Assembly (NCBI GenBank): GCA_030597865.1
Contig: JAUVQZ010000191.1
Coordinates: 1 to 5,549, forward strand
Direction: 5' to 3'
From: Pseudomonadota bacterium
GTDB taxonomy: Bacteria; Desulfobacterota; Desulfobulbia; Desulfobulbales; SURF-16
Length of the DNA: 5,549 nucleotides
The notes beneath the pieces were generated by a model, which saw only the letters and a program-made list of their open reading frames with translations, was not told the DNA's origin and did no database searches. Shown here in pieces: positions 1 to 5,549 of this stretch (position 1 is the first letter of the stretch; every line of letters starts with the position of its first letter). Made by a program: the position numbers and the translations under genes.

Positions 1-3000
1 AGAGGATGCTCAAGGAAAACGGCCTGGAGAGTGCCACCCTCTTTGATGTGGAGCTTACGGCTGACTTGAGCGATATCCATTGGCAGGTGGTCTGTGATTA
101 TTGGCGCCAGAGTCTGGTGAACCATGGGCCGATCTTCCTCCATTATCTCAATGACCGGTTGAGTCCGGACAAGCTTCTCCAGCTCTTGAAGAATCAGCGG
201 CCCGGCCTCAAGGTCTGTCCTGATAGTTCAGGGCATGCACCTGGCCCGGAGTTGGAGAGGGAGTTTGTCCGTCTCTATGATAAAGGGGTTCTCCTTTGGC
301 CCCAGGTGGCCGAGGAGGTGGCGAAAACCCTCCGTGATCCCGCCTTAAATCTCGGAAAATTTCAGAAAAAAAGTGTGGCCAAATGGCTGCTGGCCATCAC
401 CGCCTATTTTAACGGTGAGCTTCCCCTGCCCCCTGATTTTTTATACAAAGTGACCCAGGACAATCTCAATCAGGGGATCAAAAAAGGATGCTCCCCTCCC
501 AGCCATCCCTTCTGTGTCTATGCAGACCGGCTATGGCAGGCCTGGCAGCAGCTCTGTGCTCAGCTCTTGGACATGAAGGCCGGCCTCTTCCCCTACGCCC
601 AGCAACGGATTGCCCAGGTTAAGGAGGAGCAGCGTCTCCTTGGCTTTGATGATCTGCTCACCCGTCTCCAGGCTGGTCTTGCCGGCCCCGAAGGCCAACG
701 GCTGGCTGCCCTGATCAGAGAAAAATATCCTGCTGCCCTCATTGATGAGTTCCAGGACACCGATCCCATCCAGTTTGAGATCTTTCAACGCATCCATGGC
801 GGGAGGGAGGAGCATCTCCTCTATCTCATCGGTGACCCCAAGCAGGCCATCTATAATTTCAGGGGCGCTGACATCTTTGCCTATCTGGCTGCGGCCAGGG
901 AGGTGGAATCCCGCTACTGCCTGGAGGATAATTACCGCTCAGAACCCGGTTTGATTGGGGCTGTAAACGCTGTCTTTAGTGAAAAGACCGGTTTGGCCAG
1001 TTTTGTCTTTGACGAGATTGCCTTTACGCCGGCCCAATGGCCTGGGCTTGGTGGAGATGGGCTTGCCGTTGACCAGGGCGAACACGCACCCCTGCAGATC
1101 ATGCTGGCCGACGGTGGGGATGATGGTAAGCAGCTTTCATCGCCGGACAGTAAGGTTGTGGCCACCACGGCCTGCTGCGCGGAGATATGCAGGCTCTTGC
1201 AGCTTGCCCATCAGGGCCAGGCCAGGATCGGTTCCCGGCCCCTGGTGCCGGGGGATATTGCCGTTCTGGTGCGGACCAATAGCGAGGCCCGCCAGGTCCA
1301 CCAGGCCCTCCTTGAAGTCGGGGTGGCAAGCGTGGTCAAGTCCACGGATGATCTCTTTGCCAGCCATGAGGCCAGGGAGCTTGTTGCCGTGCTACTGGCT
1401 GTTGCTGAGCCTTTGAATGAAGAGGGGGTGGTGGCTGCCCTGGCCACCGATATTATGGGCTGGTCGGCCAGTGATATCTTTGGGCGCGGCGGGGATGGGG
1501 CGGTCTGGGACGGGGTTCTTGAGCGTTTTTCCACCTATAATAGGCTCTGGCATGACAGGGGATTTATGAGCATGTTTCAGGCCCTTATCAGCGGCGAGCA
1601 GGTGCGGGAGCGTTTTCTTCGTCTCCATGATGGTGAGCGCCGTCTCACCAATTTCCTCCATCTTGGCGAGGCCCTCCAGGGCCGGAGCAGGCTTTCCAGC
1701 CACCACCTCATAGACTATCTCAAACAGGGCGTGGCTGGCCGCCATCACGGCGAGTATGAACAGCGCCTGGAGAGCGATGCCCTGCGTCTGCAGATCGTCA
1801 CCGTCCATAAGGCCAAGGGCTTGCAATACCCCGTGGTTTTTTGCCCCTTTTTGTGGGGCGGCTCAAAGCTTGGTAGGCACACAGAGGTTTTCTTTCATCA
1901 GGATAAAAACGATCTTATCCTGGATATCGGCTCTGCTGATTTTGCTGCCCATAGGGAGATTGCCCGCACCGAGGAGCTGGCCGAGAATCTCCGCCTGGCC
2001 TATGTGGCCCTGACCCGGGCCAAGAATCGCTGCTATGTGGTATGGGGTCCGTTGTACGGTGGCCATGAGTCTGCCCTGGCCCATCTCTTTCATGCCCAGG
2101 TTGGTGAGGAGAGGGGAGAGCTGTGTAGCCGCCTAAAATCCATGTCCGGCCCTGGGCTGGGCCTGGAGCTTGCCGGTCTGCTTGCCAGGGCGGGGGGGGA
2201 GATCGCCCTGGTGGAGTGCCCGGATGGGGCTGGTGCGATGCGTTCAGGGGGCGACGAAATCCCAGAGCTGTCCTGTCGCCCTTTTACGGCCAGCGTTGAT
2301 CGTTCCTGGCAGGTCAGCAGCTTTTCCCGGCTGACCGCCGGTCTCCATCAGGAGGCCTATATAGCTGACCATGACCGCAGTCTGGTTTTGGTGGACGATG
2401 GCATGGCAGAGGGCGAGACGGCCGGGCTGTCCATCTTCGATTTCCCCAAGGGCGCCGGGCCGGGAACCTTTCTCCATCACCTCTTTGAAAATCTTGATTT
2501 CGGTGATTTTAGGGCCGGGCTTGATGCGGAGGTCCAAGAGTGGCTGGCTGCTAAGCTTGGCCAATTCGGCTTTGAAGGGCTCTGGAACGATCCGGTGCGC
2601 AAGATGCTTGCCGAGGTGGTGAGTGTCGAGCTGCCCGGCCAAAATTTTTGTCTTGCTGATCTGGGGCATGGGACACGTCTTAACGAGCTTGAATTTCATC
2701 TGCCCCTGGCCCCATCCCGGGCCAGGGATCTGGTTGAGGTGTTTTCCCGCCATGACCATGGCGGCGGCCCTGGATTTCTTGGCCAGTTAGGGCGCCTTGA
2801 CTATGCCCTGGTCAAGGGATTCTTAAAGGGTTTTGTCGACCTGGTCTTTTGCCATGATGGCCGCTTTTACATTATTGACTGGAAGTCTAACTATCTGGGC
2901 CATCAAACAGAGGATTACGGTGGCAGTCAGCTCCAGGATGCCATGGTCGAGGCCAACTATACCCTGCAGTATCATCTCTATACCGTGGCCCTGCACCGCT

Positions 3001-3191
3001 ATCTTGCCAGCCGCCTGGCTGATTATGGGTACGAGCGCCATTTTGGCGGTGTCTTCTACATCTTCCTGCGTGGAGTCCGGCAGGGCAGTGAGAACGGTAT
3101 CTTTTTTGACCGGCCCCAGCCTGCGCTCATTGCTGATCTTGCCGATCTCCTGGCCTTGCCGGGGCAAGCACAGGGAGGTGGACCGCAATGA
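1..3191 (+). CDS. recB: RecB subunit of exonuclease V (RecBCD), 5'-truncated by window edge
   Basis: RecB is the 3'-5' SF1 helicase and sole nuclease subunit of RecBCD, acting on double-strand DNA ends. The frame is open from base 3. The ATG at 6 is internal: the preceding Arg plus Met-Leu matches the FCQRML segment of E. coli RecB, so about 130 N-terminal residues with Walker A lie upstream. Counting that Met as residue 1, the visible motifs are II (IDEFQDTD, 246-253), III (GDPKQAIYNFRG, from 276), IV (EDNYRSEPG, from 307), V (VTVHKAKGLQYP, from 598) and VI (LAYVALTRAK, from 664). A linker follows, then the C-terminal nuclease: GTFLHHLFE with His824, Asp945 in KGFVDLV, and Asp958/Lys960 in DWKSN. 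The spacing matches E. coli His956, Asp1067, Asp1080 and Lys1082 (recalled from memory), so the nuclease looks intact. The gene overlaps recD by 4 bases. The identification is very secure. Confidence 0.97.
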   Translation, partial: RMLKENGLESATLFDVELTADLSDIHWQVVCDYWRQSLVNHGPIFLHYLNDRLSPDKLLQLLKNQRPGLKVCPDSSGHAPGPELEREFVRLYDKGVLLWPQVAEEVAKTLRDPALNLGKFQKKSVAKWLLAITAYFNGELPLPPDFLYKVTQDNLNQGIKKGCSPPSHPFCVYADRLWQAWQQLCAQLLDMKAGLFPYAQQRIAQVKEEQRLLGFDDLLTRLQAGLAGPEGQRLAALIREKYPAALIDEFQDTDPIQFEIFQRIHGGREEHLLYLIGDPKQAIYNFRGADIFAYLAAAREVESRYCLEDNYRSEPGLIGAVNAVFSEKTGLASFVFDEIAFTPAQWPGLGGDGLAVDQGEHAPLQIMLADGGDDGKQLSSPDSKVVATTACCAEICRLLQLAHQGQARIGSRPLVPGDIAVLVRTNSEARQVHQALLEVGVASVVKSTDDLFASHEARELVAVLLAVAEPLNEEGVVAALATDIMGWSASDIFGRGGDGAVWDGVLERFSTYNRLWHDRGFMSMFQALISGEQVRERFLRLHDGERRLTNFLHLGEALQGRSRLSSHHLIDYLKQGVAGRHHGEYEQRLESDALRLQIVTVHKAKGLQYPVVFCPFLWGGSKLGRHTEVFFHQDKNDLILDIGSADFAAHREIARTEELAENLRLAYVALTRAKNRCYVVWGPLYGGHESALAHLFHAQVGEERGELCSRLKSMSGPGLGLELAGLLARAGGEIALVECPDGAGAMRSGGDEIPELSCRPFTASVDRSWQVSSFSRLTAGLHQEAYIADHDRSLVLVDDGMAEGETAGLSIFDFPKGAGPGTFLHHLFENLDFGDFRAGLDAEVQEWLAAKLGQFGFEGLWNDPVRKMLAEVVSVELPGQNFCLADLGHGTRLNELEFHLPLAPSRARDLVEVFSRHDHGGGPGFLGQLGRLDYALVKGFLKGFVDLVFCHDGRFYIIDWKSNYLGHQTEDYGGSQLQDAMVEANYTLQYHLYTVALHRYLASRLADYGYERHFGGVFYIFLRGVRQGSENGIFFDRPQPALIADLADLLALPGQAQGGGPQ
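2747..2764. repeat. Perfect 8-bp inverted repeat inside recB
   Basis: CCGCCATG (2747-2754) and CATGGCGG (2757-2764) are exact inverted copies separated by AC. The dyad codes for the Arg-His-Asp-His-Gly-Gly stretch just before the nuclease core. The two-base spacer is too short for a good RNA hairpin. One such repeat is about what chance predicts in 5.5 kb, so no function is claimed. Confidence 0.35.
3174..3180 (+). promoter_or_regulatory. Shine-Dalgarno sequence of recD inside the recB 3' end
   Basis: GGAGGTG lies 7 bases before the recD ATG at 3188 and is a near-perfect anti-16S match. The recB stop TGA (3189-3191) is embedded in the recD start as ATGA, a classic arrangement for coupled translation. 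It fixes the recD start and suggests that RecB and RecD are made in linked amounts from one message. Confidence 0.85.
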
Positions 3192-4942
3192 ACGATATTG
3201 ATGAATCCTTAGGGCACGAGGCCAATGGTCTGGAGCGTTATTTCAGCGATTTTATCCAGCGTCTGGCCGGAGAGCAAAGCTGTGCCGAGCTTGGTACGGT
3301 GGTGAGTCAGCTAGGCAGGGCCAGGGCAGAGGGCCATATCTGTCTTGATCTGACCACGATCAGCGGGGGCATGGCTGCCGATAAGATGGGCAACCTGCTG
3401 CTGGCAACCCCGGTGGTTGGCTTGCCAGGGGAGGGTGTTCCCCTCATTATTGATGGCCCCTACCTCTATCTTCAGCGTTACCACCAGGCCGAGACCCTGG
3501 TGGCCGATTTTATCAAGGGCCGCCAGGGGTTTGAGTGTCAGGGTTTTACATTACCGGAGCTCAGCCATGCCCTGGCCAGGTTTTTTCCCGGCCCAGATCA
3601 GCAATGTGATTGGCAGCAGGTGGCGGCCATGGCAGCATTGACCCGGAGATTCAGCGTGATCAGTGGCGGTCCGGGAACGGGCAAGACCACCACGGTGGCG
3701 AAGCTCCTGGCAATCCACCAGGAGCTCCATCAAGGCCAGGACAGGGTCATCCGGCTGGCCGCCCCCACGGGCAAGGCGGCGGCCCGTTTGCAGGAATCAA
3801 TCCAGCAGGCCAAGGCACATCTGCCCGCCTCTGATGAGGTGCGTGGGGAACTGCCCCATGAAACCGTGACCATCCATCGTCTCCTCGGTCTGTCCGGGGG
3901 CCGGCCCCGCTATGATCGCCATCACCCGCTTATTGCCGACCTGGTGGTCATTGATGAGGCCTCCATGGTGGACCTGCCCCTCATGGCCCAGCTCATGGAC
4001 GCCCTGCCAGCACAGTGCAACCTGATTTTACTGGGTGATCATTATCAGCTCTCCTCGGTGCAACCCGGCGCTGTGCTCGGTGATATATGTGGCCGGGGCC
4101 AGGGTTTTAGTGAGGACTTCCATGGCCTGGCCCGGGATCTGGGAGTTGCCATAGGGGATGCCCCAAGGCGAAAAAACACCTTGGCCGATTGCATCATTAC
4201 CCTGCGCACCTCCCATCGGTTTGATGAAAATAGCGGTATCCGCAGGTTGAGTGAGGCCGTTAATAAGGGGGACAGCGACGGGGCCCTGGCGGTTTTGGCC
4301 GATGCAGATTGTCCTGATGTCAAGATGGTCGATTATGACGGCAACTGCGAAAGCCTGGTGGAAACAGCGCTCTATCCCGCCTTTGCCCAGCTTGGCAAGG
4401 TCAAAAATAAAGAGAGGCAGCTTGAGGCCCTTGGCAGTCTTGGTGTCCTCTGTGCCCTGCGCCAGGGACCGGCCGGCATGGAGGGGATCAATAGGCTTCT
4501 GGTCAGGCTGGTGGCAGGCCATGACAGCGCCGCAAAACCTCTCTATCCAGGTCTGCCGATCATGGTTGCCAGTAACAGCTATGGGCTGGAACTCTATAAC
4601 GGCGATACCGGTGTGATCATTGAGGATGATGGCCGTTTCTACGCCTGTTTTGCTGATTACAACGGCCTGCGCCAGGTGTTGGCCCGCCGATTGCCTCCCT
4701 ATAGCCCGGCCTATGCCATGACCGTCCACAAGAGCCAGGGCTCAGAGTTTGACCGGGTGGTGGTCGTTCTGCCGGCCCGGTCCTCCCGGGTTCTGGGCCG
4801 GGAGCTTCTCTACACCGCCCTGACCAGGGCCAGGCAGTCGGTGGAGGTGTGGGGTAATAAGGAGATCTTCCGGCAGGCCGTGGCGACCCCGGTGCTGCGG
4901 GTGTCAGGTCTGGCAAGGCGTTTATGGGATGCGTCTGAATAG
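3188..4942 (+). CDS. recD: RecD subunit of exonuclease V (RecBCD), 5'-3' helicase
   Basis: RecD is the 5'-3' SF1B helicase of RecBCD; in E. coli it is the fast motor and activates the nuclease until Chi. The 584-residue product is close to the E. coli length (about 608) and looks complete. After an N-terminal RecB-interacting region of about 140 residues come Walker A (SGGPGTGKTTT, Lys166), motif Ia (LAAPTGKAAARL, from 190), TIHRLLG, Walker B (VVIDEASMVDLP, Asp256/Glu257), motif III (GDHYQL, 283-288), motif IV (TSHRF), NGDTG, motif V (AMTVHKSQGSEFD, 510-522) and motif VI (RELLYTALTRAR, 538-549). The length and the N-terminal domain fit RecBCD-type RecD rather than the longer stand-alone RecD2. 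The motif III residues His-Tyr differ from Arg-Asp in E. coli. The start is set by the SD at 3174 and the ATGA overlap with recB; no separate promoter is evident. Confidence 0.97.
   Translation: MNDIDESLGHEANGLERYFSDFIQRLAGEQSCAELGTVVSQLGRARAEGHICLDLTTISGGMAADKMGNLLLATPVVGLPGEGVPLIIDGPYLYLQRYHQAETLVADFIKGRQGFECQGFTLPELSHALARFFPGPDQQCDWQQVAAMAALTRRFSVISGGPGTGKTTTVAKLLAIHQELHQGQDRVIRLAAPTGKAAARLQESIQQAKAHLPASDEVRGELPHETVTIHRLLGLSGGRPRYDRHHPLIADLVVIDEASMVDLPLMAQLMDALPAQCNLILLGDHYQLSSVQPGAVLGDICGRGQGFSEDFHGLARDLGVAIGDAPRRKNTLADCIITLRTSHRFDENSGIRRLSEAVNKGDSDGALAVLADADCPDVKMVDYDGNCESLVETALYPAFAQLGKVKNKERQLEALGSLGVLCALRQGPAGMEGINRLLVRLVAGHDSAAKPLYPGLPIMVASNSYGLELYNGDTGVIIEDDGRFYACFADYNGLRQVLARRLPPYSPAYAMTVHKSQGSEFDRVVVVLPARSSRVLGRELLYTALTRARQSVEVWGNKEIFRQAVATPVLRVSGLARRLWDASE
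3481..3503 (+). repeat. GC-rich 8-bp stem with 7-nt loop inside recD
   Basis: CCACCAGG (3481-3488) and CCTGGTGG (3496-3503) form an exact stem around the loop CCGAGAC. The structure lies about 290 bases into recD and codes for His-Gln-Ala-Glu-Thr-Leu-Val. It is followed by CCGATTTTAT, not by an immediate T run, so it is not a standard terminator. The arms are two copies of an octamer repeated elsewhere in recBD. It may pause a ribosome or polymerase, or be a by-product of codon choice. Confidence 0.35.
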
Positions 4943-4975
4943 ATATCGATTTATCTGTGGTTGTTTAGGTCTGAT

Positions 4976-5004
4976 TTGACAGTTTTGGTGATAAGGATTA
5001 TCAA
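4976..5004 (+). promoter_or_regulatory. Candidate sigma70-type promoter for the KamA-like gene
   Basis: A perfect -35 hexamer TTGACA (4976-4981) is followed after 17 bases by TATCAA (4999-5004), which matches 4 of 6 bases of the -10 consensus. A start site near 5011 would give a leader of about 25 bases before the ATG at 5036. This is the only good promoter-like element in the 93-base gap after recD. The rest of the gap (4943-5035) shows no strong hairpin with a T run, so read-through from recD is also possible. Confidence 0.5.
4989..5003. promoter_or_regulatory. Inverted repeat over the -10 box, possible operator
   Basis: TGATAA (4989-4994) and TTATCA (4998-5003) form an exact 6-bp dyad with spacer GGA. 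It covers most of the spacer's 3' half and the -10 box of the candidate promoter, where a dimeric repressor would block polymerase. It is not an FNR/CRP site as spaced: the TGAT and ATCA half-sites are 7 bases apart instead of 4 or 6. No regulator can be named. Confidence 0.3.
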
Positions 5005-5023
5005 GTTTAACACTCACACCAGT

Positions 5024-5028
5024 AGGGG
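5024..5028 (+). promoter_or_regulatory. Weak Shine-Dalgarno sequence of the KamA-like gene
   Basis: AGGGG sits 7 bases before the ATG at 5036 and is the best ribosome-binding match nearby. The next in-frame ATGs, at 5057 and 5081, have no SD at a suitable distance (GGGGAG at 5060-5065 is 15 bases from 5081). This supports 5036 as the start. Confidence 0.5.
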
Positions 5029-5035
5029 TAGCCTT

Positions 5036-5549
5036 ATGTCAATCAAAAAAACAGACATGTGGGGAGATAGAAAGCAAATTATGGGTGAATTGAACGTGGA
5101 AGAGGCAACCGAGAAACTGGACACCATTGATTTTCGCAAATTGGCATGGAACACCGAACTCGCTAATAACGTTAATTCTCTAAAAAAACTCAAACTGTAT
5201 TTTTCTCTGACAGAAGAGGAAGAACTCTCCATGCAAGAGGTGTTGGATAATCATCCCATGAATATCCCGCGCTACTACCTCAGTCTCATTGACCCCAACG
5301 ATCCCCACGACCCCATTCGCAAGCTGGCAATTCCCACAGCAGAGGAGTTGGTTGTGGCCGGTCAGATGGGCGAAACCACTGGAGATCCTTACGGTGACGA
5401 CAAACACAATAAGGGAAACGGGATTCTACACAAGTATCCTTACTCAGCTTTGGTCGTGGCCACCGAATACTGTTCAATGTACTGCCGCCACTGCTTCCGC
5501 AAGCGTCTGGTGGGTCTGCCCAACGACAAGACCGTCGAGAACTTCCAGA
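5036..5549 (+). CDS. KamA-family radical SAM aminomutase, 3'-truncated by window edge
   Basis: This is the N-terminal 171 residues of a lysine-2,3-aminomutase-like enzyme. Characterised members use S-adenosylmethionine, a [4Fe-4S] cluster and PLP to move an amino group from C2 to C3 of an amino acid. Family marks are YYLSLIDPNDP (80-90), RKLAIPT (95-101), LHKYP (131-135) and the cluster motif CX3CX2C (Cys146, Cys150, Cys153 in CSMYCRHC). Arg155 aligns with clostridial Arg134, which binds the substrate carboxylate. The PLP lysine and the substrate-selecting aspartates lie beyond the window, so lysine, glutamate or another substrate cannot be chosen. The N terminus is about 20 residues longer than the clostridial enzyme. 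The text after Cys153 (FRKR) recalls EpmB rather than KAM (TRRR), but the YYLSLIDPNDP region is KAM-like. The family is secure; the exact function is open. Confidence 0.9.
   Translation, partial: MSIKKTDMWGDRKQIMGELNVEEATEKLDTIDFRKLAWNTELANNVNSLKKLKLYFSLTEEEELSMQEVLDNHPMNIPRYYLSLIDPNDPHDPIRKLAIPTAEELVVAGQMGETTGDPYGDDKHNKGNGILHKYPYSALVVATEYCSMYCRHCFRKRLVGLPNDKTVENFQ

Noticed and set aside
6..8. ATG at 6 as the true start of recB
   Set aside because: The frame is open to the window edge, and the Arg before this Met matches the conserved RecB QRML segment. A protein starting here would lack Walker A.
2244..2759. A 171-codon open frame on the - strand inside recB
   Set aside because: It is antisense to the RecB linker and nuclease region, where the + strand matches RecB throughout. 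It shows no domain and has low-complexity content.
4028..4729. A 233-codon open frame on the - strand inside recD
   Set aside because: It lies wholly opposite well-conserved RecD motifs, has no recognisable domain, and long antisense frames are expected in GC-rich genes with this codon bias.
4941..4956. AGATA/TATCT inverted repeat just after the recD stop as a terminator
   Set aside because: The stem is only 5 bp and AT-rich, and no T run follows it.
4940..5035. recD and the KamA-like gene as one read-through fusion, since they share a frame with no stop between TAG at 4940 and ATG at 5036
   Set aside because: A 31-codon gap without a stop happens by chance about one time in five. The gap does not look coding and the two domains are unrelated.
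5182..5188. A7 tract in the KamA-like gene (also at 5045-5051, and in recB at 366-372) as a programmed frameshift site
   Set aside because: The reading frame continues correctly into conserved family motifs after each tract, and no stimulatory structure is seen.

Overview
The window is almost entirely coding, and all on the + strand. It holds the 3' part of recB, a complete recD and, after a 93-base gap, the 5' part of a KamA-family radical SAM gene. The first two genes encode the RecB and RecD motor subunits of a RecBCD-type helicase/nuclease. Both align with the Escherichia coli proteins, recalled from memory, along their full visible length and keep the same order of motifs and catalytic residues. 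This marks a bacterium with a true RecBCD pathway rather than AddAB. RecBCD beside a lysine-2,3-aminomutase-like gene, with moderately high GC and strong use of GCC, CAG and CTG codons, would fit a proteobacterium or a member of the Desulfobacterota such as the Desulfobulbales. That placement is a guess.

Layout: bases 1-3191 are recB, missing roughly 130 N-terminal residues, including the Walker A region, which lie upstream of the window. recB and recD overlap by four bases (ATGA, 3188-3191), with a good Shine-Dalgarno sequence inside the end of recB, so they form one translationally coupled operon. recC would be expected upstream but cannot be seen. recD runs 3188-4942. The gap 4943-5035 has no convincing terminator. 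It holds a plausible sigma70-type promoter (TTGACA, 17 bp, TATCAA) with a 6-bp inverted repeat over its -10 box. The third gene starts at 5036 and runs off the end after 171 codons, just past its CX3CX2C iron-sulfur motif.

How the genes work together: RecB (3'-5' helicase plus the only nuclease domain) and RecD (5'-3' helicase) would act with RecC on double-strand DNA ends, unwinding and degrading them and loading RecA for repair. The KamA-like gene appears functionally unrelated and separately transcribed. It has lower GC (about 47% by hand count over 5041-5520) and more AAA lysine codons than recBD.

I found no RNA gene, mobile element, CRISPR array or clearly novel system. The items most worth a second look are the divergent radical SAM gene, the dyad at its promoter, a G8 tract in the linker that joins the RecB helicase to its nuclease, and repeated Chi-like octamers.
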